DNA of 64,000 nt from assembly GCA_016713765.1 (NCBI GenBank), contig JADJON010000001.1, forward strand, positions 124,001 to 188,000, in the 5' to 3' direction. The notes under the pieces were generated by a model that saw only the letters and a list, made by a program, of their open reading frames with translations, made no database searches and was not told where the DNA came from. This DNA comes from Bacteroidota bacterium (lineage in GTDB: Bacteria > Bacteroidota > Bacteroidia > AKYH767-A > 2013-40CM-41-45). The position numbers were made by a program, and so were the translations under genes. Positions 17,822 through 25,717 of the stretch are shown here, one piece after another. Within the stretch, counting starts at the first letter, position 1. The number at the start of each line of letters is the position of its first letter.

Positions 17822-18847
17822 CTAAGACTTACGCAACGTTTGATTGATTTTTTTCTCGTAGGTTAGGACGAATGGTGTTTTTCTTTTAATGACTGCAAAG
17901 ACCCGATTGATCAGTTTGCAGGCTACGGCGTTTGCGATGACTTTGTGGTGTTTGCCCTCGGCCTTTTTCCTTTGGCAGTAGACCCTTATTTCAGGGTCGT
18001 AGATCATGGCGCTATTGGCTCCGTTGAGCAAGATTGCTTTCATCTGCTTATTTGCCATGGGATGTACCCTTGTCCTTCCCTTGGTTAATCCGGAGGAGTG
18101 TTCAAAAGGCGCCGTTCCGGCATAGCAGGCGAACTTTCGACCATCATCGAACTGAGTGAAGTTCTGGGTTATAACGAGCATCATCGTTGCAGCAATGAGT
18201 CCTATTCCCTTGACAGATTGCATCAGATCAAAATTCTGTTTGAGCTCCGGATCGGAGGCGATCACTTTTTCAATGGCCTCGTTTACTGCCTTAATGCTCT
18301 TTTCCAGCCGTTGAATGTGTTGTTCCAGATCCTCGGTAACCAGGTGATTGTCGATCACAACATTGAGCTTAGAGCGGCTCTTGAGGCTATTGACATTCTG
18401 GGTATGTTGCTGCACCAACGAGGCGCGGTAGGAGATCAGCTCTTTGAGTTGAAGGATGGATTTTTGAGGGATCACAAATGGCCGGAGCTTGTGATGATGG
18501 ATCAAGGCGTAAACGCCGATTCGCTCTGCATCCGTCCGGTCACTTTTACCTCGGGTTACGCCCAGGGATTGTTGGATCTCTCTTGCCGGTATTACCGAAT
18601 AGGTCATACCCTTTTCCTGTAACAGGCAACACAAAAGCAATCCGTAGTTGCCGGTGTGTTCCATGCAAAACCAGGGAGGTGATCCCGCTGGCACCTCCTT
18701 TTTCAGGCGTTTAAACATGGATTCAATTCCCTCCTGGCTGTTCTTCACCCGGAACAGACTCAAGGGTTTGGCTGAAGGGTCCACTACCAGTGCTACATCC
18801 AGCCATTGCGATGAGATGTCAATGCCAACGGTACAGACTGTTTTCAT
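17822..18847 (-). CDS. IS110-family transposase/recombinase (copy 1)
   Basis: The 341-residue enzyme has an N-terminal RuvC-like DEDD domain: Asp10 (GIDISSQ), Glu63 (MEHTGNYG), Asp103 and Asp106 (KSDRTDAERI). A helical linker (about 135-200) follows. The C-terminal Transposase_20 domain starts near 205 (MQSVKGIGLIAA) and contains AGTAPFEHSSG, with Ser251 the likely nucleophile by analogy with IS621. Length is normal and the frame intact, and the protein is identical to copy 2, so both copies may be active or recently active. In this family the recombinase works with an RNA from the element's leader. Confidence 0.95.
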   Translation of the reverse strand: MKTVCTVGIDISSQWLDVALVVDPSAKPLSLFRVKNSQEGIESMFKRLKKEVPAGSPPWFCMEHTGNYGLLLCCLLQEKGMTYSVIPAREIQQSLGVTRGKSDRTDAERIGVYALIHHHKLRPFVIPQKSILQLKELISYRASLVQQHTQNVNSLKSRSKLNVVIDNHLVTEDLEQHIQRLEKSIKAVNEAIEKVIASDPELKQNFDLMQSVKGIGLIAATMMLVITQNFTQFDDGRKFACYAGTAPFEHSSGLTKGRTRVHPMANKQMKAILLNGANSAMIYDPEIRVYCQRKKAEGKHHKVIANAVACKLINRVFAVIKRKTPFVLTYEKKINQTLRKS

Positions 18848-18878
18848 AACTTTGGTTTTAAGGTTTATTTGTCTGTAC

Positions 18879-19034
18879 TGGAACAGGATGTGCTGCTAAA
18901 ACCTTTAATAGGCCTGGATGCCTATGATTCTAACTGGCACCGCACCCTGAAAAGAGATAGAGGACTGATACACAGATTAGCCCTGAAGGCTCTAACTCTG
19001 CTTAGTTCACCTCTATCTCTTCCAGCACAGTCAG
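18879..19034 (-). ncRNA. Candidate bridge RNA of IS copy 1
   Basis: The sequence is identical to the leader of copy 2, where the fold is described in detail (24300-24455). Here the target guide fits less well: the left flank reads CACAGAGGTA, while the left guide reads GCAGAGTT, about 6 of 8 matching. The right flank CACAGAG still fits the right guide. Confidence 0.7.
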
Positions 19035-19062
19035 CTTGAAGTTACGAAGGCAAGTCTAAAGG

Positions 19063-19095
19063 TACCTCTGTGCGTACTTTGTGTCCTTCGTCGTT
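19063..19095. repeat. Left-flank dispersed repeat of IS copy 1
   Basis: On the minus strand it reads ACACAAAGTACGCACAGAGG up to the element. It is the other half of the repeat in which copy 1 is inserted. The rest of the gap to 19163 shows nothing further. Confidence 0.65.
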
Positions 19096-19163
19096 AAGTC
19101 CCTGATGAATCTTTGCTTCGATCAGCTAACAATTTACTCGATTCCTTTTAGGAAATTCGTGGC

Positions 19164-19841
19164 GTGAAAGCACCACACCCCGCCCTTTCCCGACTGGCCA
19201 CCATCTATCGATCTTCCGGCGATGCCGTCGTAGCCGAAGGCATGTCGGCTTACATGAAAGGATTATTCCCCTTTGTCGGCATCAAGAAGCCGCAACGGGC
19301 GGAATTGTCGAAGCCGTTTTTTACCGAGCTGAAGAACCTGGATGCCGACACGATGCGGGCTTCGGTGCGCTGGTTGTGGAAACAACCCGAACGCGAGTTC
19401 CAGTACTTCGCGATGGAACTCTTGTGGAAGAACAAGAAAGCCTGGGACGATACCTACCTCGAACTTTTCGAAGAACTGGTCGAGTCGAAATCCTGGTGGG
19501 ACACGGTGGATTTCATCGCGGCAACACTGGTCGGACATTTTCTCACGAAACATCCTAAACGTATTGCCACGACGACAAAAGCCTGGTGCGCATCCGGCAA
19601 TCTGTGGCTGAACCGGACGGCGATCCTCTTCCAGCTCAAGTACAAGGACAAAACCGATTTCGCGCTGTTGCAGCGACTGATCGAACCGCATCGCGGATCG
19701 AAGGAGTTCTTTCACCAGAAGGCGATCGGCTGGAGTTTGCGGCAGTATGCTTACACCGACCCGAAGGCGGTCGTTGCTTATGTGAAACGTACCGAGCTGA
19801 AGCCTTTGAGCCGGCGGGAGGCGATGAAGCACCTTGGTTGA
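19164..19841 (+). CDS. DNA alkylation repair protein, AlkD-like
   Basis: The 225-residue product, with a GTG start, is a helical HEAT-like repeat protein of the AlkD family: DNA glycosylases that remove N3- and N7-alkylpurines. Family marks are WLWKQPEREFQYFAMELL (about 70-87), the core SKSWWDTVD with Trp111/Trp112 and Asp113/Asp116, and Arg151 in WLNRTAILFQL; these match the Trp, Asp and Arg that line the AlkD active site. It is cytoplasmic. It lies alone between IS copy 1 and a receptor gene, inside the segment bracketed by the two IS copies. Confidence 0.88.
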   Translation: MKAPHPALSRLATIYRSSGDAVVAEGMSAYMKGLFPFVGIKKPQRAELSKPFFTELKNLDADTMRASVRWLWKQPEREFQYFAMELLWKNKKAWDDTYLELFEELVESKSWWDTVDFIAATLVGHFLTKHPKRIATTTKAWCASGNLWLNRTAILFQLKYKDKTDFALLQRLIEPHRGSKEFFHQKAIGWSLRQYAYTDPKAVVAYVKRTELKPLSRREAMKHLG

Positions 19842-19869
19842 TCCAGATATTGTTCGATCACTTCATCTT

Positions 19870-19910
19870 AGCACACGGAATACACGGATATCACGGATTT
19901 ACACGGATCT
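19870..19910. repeat. Dispersed ACACGGA repeat
   Basis: Contains ACACGGAATACACGGATA, then TCACGGATTTACACGGA: four ACGGA words spaced about 9-10 bases. Related copies lie at 22476-22556 and 45034-45070. Confidence 0.6.
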
Positions 19911-20015
19911 TAATAGCTTTAGCGAAGATTAACAGGTATTCGGCTTATCTTAACCTATCATTAACCGGCATGACCTGCTGGGAGACGTAGGTTTGGTAAC
20001 ACCATTCCCCCTCTC

Positions 20016-22445
20016 ATGCGTACCCGCCTGTTGTTCTCCTTTTTTCTTCTTCTGTCCTGTCTGGCATTCGCCCGGACCAATCGTACCGTATCCGGTATCC
20101 TGCACGGTTCCGACCGTCAGCCACTCGCGTATGCAACCGTGATGCTGCTGAATGCGGCCGACAGCAGTCTGGTCAAAGGCGCCATCACCGATGAACAGGG
20201 CGCTTACCGCTTCGACGACCTGCAGCCCGGCCGTTACCGTGTAAAAGCGACGCAGATTGGATTGGAAACAACGCTCTCCGCGGAGTTCGAAGTGACGGAG
20301 GCTGGCACGGAGCATCCCCTGCCCACCCTGGTCATGGGTGGTAAGTCGGTGCAACTGAAAGAGGCGACCGTATCGGGTGAGAAACCCTTTCTGGAGCACC
20401 GGGTCGATAAGATCGTCGTCAACGTGGAAAACAGTATCGTAAATGCCGGCGGCACGGCCCTCGAAATCCTCCAGAAGTCGCCCGGCGTGACGGTGGACAA
20501 CAACGGCAACATCTCCCTGCGCGGCAAGCAGGGCGTACTCGTGATGATGGACGGCAAACCGACCTACCTGAGCGCCCAGGAACTTTACAACATGCTGCGT
20601 AACATGCCGGCGGATCAGCTTGCGCAGATCGAGATCATCACGAACCCCTCCGCCAAGTATGACGCTGCCGGCACGACAGGTATCGTGAATATCAAGATGC
20701 GCAAGAACCGCAACTACGGCACCAACGGCGACCTGCGCACCAGCTACGGACAGGGCCGCTACCTCGACTACGGATTCGGCGGCAGCGTCAATCACCGGAA
20801 CAAGCTGTTCAACGCCTACGGCAGTTACGATTATGGCAACGGTTTCTATTTCGAGAGCACGGAGATGCAGCGGCGTTTCCGCGACGGGAACTTTGTCTCG
20901 ACCTTCAAGCAGGACAACTACGACAAAGGGGAGTACATCAACCACAACTTCCGCGGCGGACTGGATGTGAGTCTTTCGCCTAAGCACACGATCGGTTTCC
21001 TGGTCCGTGGAACCTACAACACCGGCGAGAACCACAACCGGAGCGTGACCGACATCCTCAATGCTTCGGACATTCCCGATTCGGGTTACGTGACGCGGAA
21101 CGATAACAACAGCGAGTGGAACAACCTCAACGGAAATTTCAACTACCGTTGGGCGATCGACAGCGCCGGGCAGGAACTCTCGGTTGATGCCGATCTGGGC
21201 CGCTTCGACAACAAGGCCGATTTCAATTTCTACACCGACCATTACGATTACCTGAACCGCAGCAACGACTGGGTCGAGCGGTCTTACAACCGGCAACCGG
21301 CCGTGATCGACATCCGGACGGCGAAAGCCGACTATGTGAAACCGATCGGGAAAAAGTCGCGCTTCGAGGCCGGGGCCAAGATCAGCGATGTGGAGACCGA
21401 CAGCGACGTGCGGTTCTTCAACATCATCAACGGCGCGGACGTGGCGGACACCGGCAAGACGAATCACTTCGTGTACGAGGAGACGATCCGGGCAGGTTAT
21501 GTCAACGGCACGACGGAGTTCGGAAAGATCGGCCTGCAACTCGGTCTGCGCGCGGAACAGACGATCGCGAAAGGCACCCAACAGGTGAACAATTCGACCT
21601 TCACCCGCGACTATACGCAGCTCTTCCCGACCGCTTTCCTTACTTACACCTTCAACGACACCCACCAGGTACACGTATCGTACGGGCGCCGCATCGACCG
21701 GCCGGCGTATCAGCAGCTCAATCCGTTCAAGTTCTACCTGGATCCCTATACCTACCAGGAAGGCAACCCGCTCCTGCAACCGCAACTGACGAACGCGTAT
21801 GAGATCGGCTACACCTTCCTGCAACGCTATTCGATCAACCTTAATTTCAGTCGGACCAACAACGCGATGACGCAGATCACGCGGCAGATCGATTCGTTGC
21901 GGACGACCTACATCATCACGGAAAACCTGCAGACGAACGACAACCTGAGTGTGAACCTCAACCTGCCGTTCCAGCCGTTCCCCTGGTGGGAGATGAACAA
22001 CAACCTGACGGTGTACAACACCCGCTTCAAGGGCCCCAGTTCGGCGGGCGAAGTGGACGTACAGCGTACGGCGGTATCCTTCAATACCAACCATGCGATC
22101 CGGTTACCGAAGGAGTGGGCGCTGGAGGTGAACGGCTATTTCAACAGCGCATCGGTCTGGGGCACCTGGATGGTGCGGCCGTACGGTAGCATGTCGATGG
22201 GCTTTCGGAAGCAGTTACTCGACGGGAAAGTGACCCTGCGCATCAACGTGAATGATCCGTTCTGGACGGACCGTATCCGGTCGACGGTGCGGATGGAGAA
22301 CATCGACGCGCAGTTCAACCGCTTTTACGACAGTCGTTTCGTACGCTTCCACGTCTCCTGGAAATTCGGCAAGCAAACCGTAGCCGGCAACCGCCAACGC
22401 CGCACCGGAGCCGAAGAAGAACAGAATCGCATCCAGCGGCGATAG
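20016..22445 (+). CDS. TonB-dependent receptor, OMP_b-brl_3 type
   Basis: The 809-residue product has a signal peptide (about 1-19), a CarboxypepD_reg-like domain (about 23-100: VSGILHGSDRQPLAYATVML, then YRFDDLQPGRYRV), a plug domain (about 115-225: ALEILQKSPGVTVD, MDGKPTYL, IEIITNPSAKYDAAGTTG) and a barrel with NPFKFYLDPYTYQEGNPLLQ typical of OMP_b-brl_3. The end is a basic, Gln-rich tail (RRTGAEEEQNRIQRR) after the last strand. It should import or sense an unknown ligand at the outer membrane. No SusD, TonB or regulator gene adjoins it. The frame is intact. Confidence 0.9.
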   Translation: MRTRLLFSFFLLLSCLAFARTNRTVSGILHGSDRQPLAYATVMLLNAADSSLVKGAITDEQGAYRFDDLQPGRYRVKATQIGLETTLSAEFEVTEAGTEHPLPTLVMGGKSVQLKEATVSGEKPFLEHRVDKIVVNVENSIVNAGGTALEILQKSPGVTVDNNGNISLRGKQGVLVMMDGKPTYLSAQELYNMLRNMPADQLAQIEIITNPSAKYDAAGTTGIVNIKMRKNRNYGTNGDLRTSYGQGRYLDYGFGGSVNHRNKLFNAYGSYDYGNGFYFESTEMQRRFRDGNFVSTFKQDNYDKGEYINHNFRGGLDVSLSPKHTIGFLVRGTYNTGENHNRSVTDILNASDIPDSGYVTRNDNNSEWNNLNGNFNYRWAIDSAGQELSVDADLGRFDNKADFNFYTDHYDYLNRSNDWVERSYNRQPAVIDIRTAKADYVKPIGKKSRFEAGAKISDVETDSDVRFFNIINGADVADTGKTNHFVYEETIRAGYVNGTTEFGKIGLQLGLRAEQTIAKGTQQVNNSTFTRDYTQLFPTAFLTYTFNDTHQVHVSYGRRIDRPAYQQLNPFKFYLDPYTYQEGNPLLQPQLTNAYEIGYTFLQRYSINLNFSRTNNAMTQITRQIDSLRTTYIITENLQTNDNLSVNLNLPFQPFPWWEMNNNLTVYNTRFKGPSSAGEVDVQRTAVSFNTNHAIRLPKEWALEVNGYFNSASVWGTWMVRPYGSMSMGFRKQLLDGKVTLRINVNDPFWTDRIRSTVRMENIDAQFNRFYDSRFVRFHVSWKFGKQTVAGNRQRRTGAEEEQNRIQRR

Positions 22446-22475
22446 GCAAGTTGGTTTATTGGATCTCTGTAGAAT

Positions 22476-22556
22476 TAGCACACAGATATTTCCGTGAGCA
22501 CCCGTGCCATCCGTGTATTCCGTGTTCTAAAAACTACGAAGCACACAGAAGCCACC
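22476..22556. repeat. Dispersed ACACGGA/CACAGA repeat in inverted order
   Basis: Opens with GCACACAGATATTTCCGTG, continues CCATCCGTGTATTCCGTG and ends with GCACACAGAAGCC. ACGGA words occur on the opposite strand compared with 19870-19910. It fills the gap between the convergent receptor and propeller genes. Confidence 0.55.
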
Positions 22557-22560
22557 AGAA

Positions 22561-24096
22561 TCATTCCACCACCACCCGTCCACTCACCCGTTCCGCTTCC
22601 GTTTCCAGGACCACGATGTACACCCCGGCGGCCGTTCCGCTGAGGTCCCATTGGCGGGTGTAGTAGGGTGGTTGGATGCTGATTTCTTCGCTGCGGAGGA
22701 GTTGGCCGGTGACTGAGTAAAGCGCCAGGCTGCCTTGCTTGCCGCGCAGGTATTGCCCGTTCACGAACAACTGCCGCCAGCCGGTATGGAAAAACAGCTT
22801 CAACTGCGCAGGCTCAAACACGGGCACCTGACTCATGCTCGTAATCAATGTATCGCAAACACTCCCCGCCAGCGGCCCCAGCTCGTAGTTGGGGTTGTTG
22901 GGAAGGCCGTGGTAGCAACGATGGCCTCCGAGGTAAAAGCTGTATGGCCGAAAATCGCACAAAGCGGCCGGCTGATTGGGGTCGTGGATCACGCTGATGT
23001 TCATGTTCTCAGGATAAAAAGTCGTATCGCAGTAGAGGTAGAAAAAACCGCAATCGTTATTATCCAGGTACTGCGACAGGTAGATCTTATTGTCAGGGCC
23101 AAGCTTCAGCATTCCCGTCTCATCAGGCAGATAAAAATTGTAGATCGTATCCATGCTTGCCTGAATATCCGGGGCCAGTAAATCGAACTGTATGAGACAG
23201 GAAATGGAATCATTGTTCCCGTACTCGACCGTGCTCAGGTAAAGTTTGGTCTCATCCGGACTAAACTCACTCGACCAAAACAACCCATTGAGCGTGGTTA
23301 CCTGACGCTGATGCACAAACCGGGGGTTACTCAATATCCCGGTGCAGCGGTCAAAGTCGAAAAGTTCGATAAATTGGTTACAATCGGTTGCAACAAGTTT
23401 ATTCCCACTTGGGCTAAACTTAAGCCGAAGGAGGTTCGTTTCGCTTGCCCGGCCAATTAGCTGTACAGGTTGTGGGTGGATACCATCAGGACTTATCAGA
23501 TAGGTATACACTTCATCGCTCAATTGTCCAATGGTGCCTTCTTTATGTATTACCCACCAATCCCGGCCATTACCGTGTTTCACAGCAGCAAGCCCGTCAT
23601 TAACGGGGAAGTTCTGCAATTGGATGTTCTTCTGAATTACACGCCCCAAGCCGCCATTATAACTCAAATCGATAAGAGAATAGTAGCATCCTGGATTAAT
23701 CGCTGGTGTTATTCCTACAGAGAAAAGATAGAACTGGTTGTAATTGGATGGATTGGGTACTATAACCATTTCCTGATACCATTGATTCGAAACCAAGGTA
23801 TCTCCGTTATCCATAAGTTGATGGTTACTGTTTACAACATGTCCCAGATAATACACCGTTGTTGCTGGCCAAAGTAAAGTATTGGGCGCCCCGGCATAAA
23901 AAAGTAACTGACCAATGCTGTCACAAATGCTGACGCACGTTCCTCTTGATCTTAGAATGGATTCACCTGGCATAGGATTCGATAAATCTGAAAAATCAAT
24001 TGCCGCACTGTCACCAAATGCCCAGTACCGGTCGGTGAACTGAGCCCCGGCCTGGAGGGAACACACCACGAGCAAGAATAAAAGGCGGAGCGGCAT
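22561..24096 (-). CDS. Secreted beta-propeller-like protein with T9SS sorting domain
   Basis: The 511-residue product has a signal peptide (about 1-18). Residues about 20-400 contain repeated strand-rich units of the WD40-like kind: RLKFSPSGNKLVATD, FSPDETKLYLSTVEYG, MLKLGPDNKIYLSQYLD. A C-terminal sorting domain follows (LALYSVTGQLLRSEEI, then WDLSGTAAGVYIVVLETE), marking T9SS export. Opening words RYWAFGDSAAIDFSDL resemble Bacteroidota proteins found at the start of long T9SS cargo. No enzyme motif is visible; a binding or structural role is the simplest guess. It lies inside the IS-bracketed segment. Confidence 0.75.
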   Translation of the reverse strand: MPLRLLFLLVVCSLQAGAQFTDRYWAFGDSAAIDFSDLSNPMPGESILRSRGTCVSICDSIGQLLFYAGAPNTLLWPATTVYYLGHVVNSNHQLMDNGDTLVSNQWYQEMVIVPNPSNYNQFYLFSVGITPAINPGCYYSLIDLSYNGGLGRVIQKNIQLQNFPVNDGLAAVKHGNGRDWWVIHKEGTIGQLSDEVYTYLISPDGIHPQPVQLIGRASETNLLRLKFSPSGNKLVATDCNQFIELFDFDRCTGILSNPRFVHQRQVTTLNGLFWSSEFSPDETKLYLSTVEYGNNDSISCLIQFDLLAPDIQASMDTIYNFYLPDETGMLKLGPDNKIYLSQYLDNNDCGFFYLYCDTTFYPENMNISVIHDPNQPAALCDFRPYSFYLGGHRCYHGLPNNPNYELGPLAGSVCDTLITSMSQVPVFEPAQLKLFFHTGWRQLFVNGQYLRGKQGSLALYSVTGQLLRSEEISIQPPYYTRQWDLSGTAAGVYIVVLETEAERVSGRVVVE

Positions 24097-24183
24097 GCGG
24101 GAAAGCTTGATAGCGGTATGTCAAGATACGAAATCCCGGAACCTTTGGCGAATCGCGGAATCTGATGAGGGTCAACAGGGATA

Positions 24184-24271
24184 GCACGCGGATCCCGCGG
24201 AGATGTGTGATTCACCTGCCTGCTTCGTAGTTTTTAGTTACACGGAGTCACGCAGAGGGCACGCAGAGTTT
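24184..24271. repeat. Dispersed repeat forming the left flank of IS copy 2
   Basis: Starts with AGCACGCGGATCCCGCGGA, which recurs at about 25610, and ends with CACGGAGTCACGCAGAGGGC then ACGCAGAGTTT directly at the IS left end. The last part matches the unoccupied repeat at 30257-30280 almost base for base. Confidence 0.7.
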
Positions 24272-24299
24272 CCTTTAGACTTGCCTTCGTAACTTCAAG

Positions 24300-24455
24300 C
24301 TGACTGTGCTGGAAGAGATAGAGGTGAACTAAGCAGAGTTAGAGCCTTCAGGGCTAATCTGTGTATCAGTCCTCTATCTCTTTTCAGGGTGCGGTGCCAG
24401 TTAGAATCATAGGCATCCAGGCCTATTAAAGGTTTTAGCAGCACATCCTGTTCCA
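24300..24455 (+). ncRNA. Candidate bridge RNA of IS copy 2 with target and donor loops
   Basis: Loop 1: a perfect 12-bp stem (24313-24324 with 24371-24382) encloses 46 bases with an inner hairpin. Its left strand has GCAGAGTT (24333-24340), identical to the left flank (24263-24270). Its right strand has TCTGTGTAT (24358-24366), complementary to ATACACAGA across the right junction (25514-25522). Loop 2: a 7-bp stem (24385-24391 with 24444-24450, one G-U) encloses hairpin ATAGGC/GCCTAT (24409-24426). Its left strand TTAGAAT (24401-24407) equals the element's right end (25509-25515), and its right strand TAAAGG (24427-24432) is complementary to the left end CCTTTA (24272-24277). This order and strand logic match the IS621 bridge RNA. 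RNA ends are estimated. Confidence 0.78.
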
Positions 24456-24486
24456 GTACAGACAAATAAACCTTAAAACCAAAGTT

Positions 24487-25512
24487 ATGAAAACAGTCTG
24501 TACCGTTGGCATTGACATCTCATCGCAATGGCTGGATGTAGCACTGGTAGTGGACCCTTCAGCCAAACCCTTGAGTCTGTTCCGGGTGAAGAACAGCCAG
24601 GAGGGAATTGAATCCATGTTTAAACGCCTGAAAAAGGAGGTGCCAGCGGGATCACCTCCCTGGTTTTGCATGGAACACACCGGCAACTACGGATTGCTTT
24701 TGTGTTGCCTGTTACAGGAAAAGGGTATGACCTATTCGGTAATACCGGCAAGAGAGATCCAACAATCCCTGGGCGTAACCCGAGGTAAAAGTGACCGGAC
24801 GGATGCAGAGCGAATCGGCGTTTACGCCTTGATCCATCATCACAAGCTCCGGCCATTTGTGATCCCTCAAAAATCCATCCTTCAACTCAAAGAGCTGATC
24901 TCCTACCGCGCCTCGTTGGTGCAGCAACATACCCAGAATGTCAATAGCCTCAAGAGCCGCTCTAAGCTCAATGTTGTGATCGACAATCACCTGGTTACCG
25001 AGGATCTGGAACAACACATTCAACGGCTGGAAAAGAGCATTAAGGCAGTAAACGAGGCCATTGAAAAAGTGATCGCCTCCGATCCGGAGCTCAAACAGAA
25101 TTTTGATCTGATGCAATCTGTCAAGGGAATAGGACTCATTGCTGCAACGATGATGCTCGTTATAACCCAGAACTTCACTCAGTTCGATGATGGTCGAAAG
25201 TTCGCCTGCTATGCCGGAACGGCGCCTTTTGAACACTCCTCCGGATTAACCAAGGGAAGGACAAGGGTACATCCCATGGCAAATAAGCAGATGAAAGCAA
25301 TCTTGCTCAACGGAGCCAATAGCGCCATGATCTACGACCCTGAAATAAGGGTCTACTGCCAAAGGAAAAAGGCCGAGGGCAAACACCACAAAGTCATCGC
25401 AAACGCCGTAGCCTGCAAACTGATCAATCGGGTCTTTGCAGTCATTAAAAGAAAAACACCATTCGTCCTAACCTACGAGAAAAAAATCAATCAAACGTTG
25501 CGTAAGTCTTAG
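24487..25512 (+). CDS. IS110-family transposase/recombinase (copy 2)
   Basis: The 341-residue protein is identical to the product of copy 1, with DEDD residues Asp10, Glu63, Asp103 and Asp106 and candidate nucleophile Ser251 in the C-terminal domain. The start ATG follows AACCAAAGTT, and the stop lies four bases before the right end of the element. Identity over the whole length implies recent duplication within this genome, or an assembly that used one sequence for both places. Confidence 0.95.
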   Translation: MKTVCTVGIDISSQWLDVALVVDPSAKPLSLFRVKNSQEGIESMFKRLKKEVPAGSPPWFCMEHTGNYGLLLCCLLQEKGMTYSVIPAREIQQSLGVTRGKSDRTDAERIGVYALIHHHKLRPFVIPQKSILQLKELISYRASLVQQHTQNVNSLKSRSKLNVVIDNHLVTEDLEQHIQRLEKSIKAVNEAIEKVIASDPELKQNFDLMQSVKGIGLIAATMMLVITQNFTQFDDGRKFACYAGTAPFEHSSGLTKGRTRVHPMANKQMKAILLNGANSAMIYDPEIRVYCQRKKAEGKHHKVIANAVACKLINRVFAVIKRKTPFVLTYEKKINQTLRKS

Positions 25513-25516
25513 AATA

Positions 25517-25660
25517 CACAGAGCTCGATCTCTGTGCTCCTCCGTGCATTCCTCTGTGTCCCCCGTGGTTCATAGCCTAGACTATCCGACAGTGGTCAAA
25601 AAGTAACAGCACGCGGATCCCGCGGATGTTGCGGATTTGCGCGGATCTATTTTCCGCGAG
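25517..25660. repeat. Right-flank dispersed repeat of IS copy 2
   Basis: Begins CACAGAGCTCGATCTCTGTG (an inverted repeat), continues with CTCCGTGC and CCTCTGTGTCCCCCGTGG, then AGCACGCGGATCCCGCGGA near 25610 and GCGGATTTGCGCGGATC. It fills most of the 205-base gap to the Pgi/Pmi gene. Confidence 0.65.
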
Positions 25661-25717
25661 CTTCCGCCTTATCAGCGGTATCCGCGTTCCATCATGAATA
25701 AGGCACTGGCGGAACTA

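Larger units (their letters stand above)
17818..19062 (-). mobile_element. IS110-family insertion sequence, copy 1
   Basis: The 1245-base unit is the same as the element at 24272-25516, in opposite orientation. Ends were set by where the two copies stop matching, taking the shared CACAGAG next to the right end as target-derived. The left end begins CCTTTAGACTTG and the right end finishes TTAGAATA. There are no terminal inverted repeats and no obvious target duplication, as is usual for IS110. The layout is a 215-base non-coding leader, a transposase gene and only five bases after the stop. That leader-first layout fits the IS110 group rather than IS1111. Confidence 0.92.
24272..25516 (+). mobile_element. 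IS110-family insertion sequence, copy 2
   Basis: This 1245-base element is the same as copy 1 but in the opposite orientation. The left end CCTTTAGACTTG follows GCAGAGTTT, and the right end TTAGAATA is followed by CACAGAG (25517-25523). Removing it leaves a sequence closely like the intact repeat at 30251-30310. The two copies point away from each other, leaders inward, around 5.2 kb of host genes; recombination between them would invert that segment. Confidence 0.92.

Noticed and set aside
19950..22094. Long minus-strand open frame of about 714 codons
   Set aside because: It is antisense to the intact TonB-dependent receptor, lacks any recognisable domain and has the Val/Arg/Asp-rich composition of a shadow frame in GC-rich DNA.
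18848..24486. Composite transposon carrying the 5.2-kb segment
   Set aside because: IS110 elements do not usually mobilise segments as composite transposons, each copy has its own complete target repeat, and the genes between are ordinary chromosomal types.
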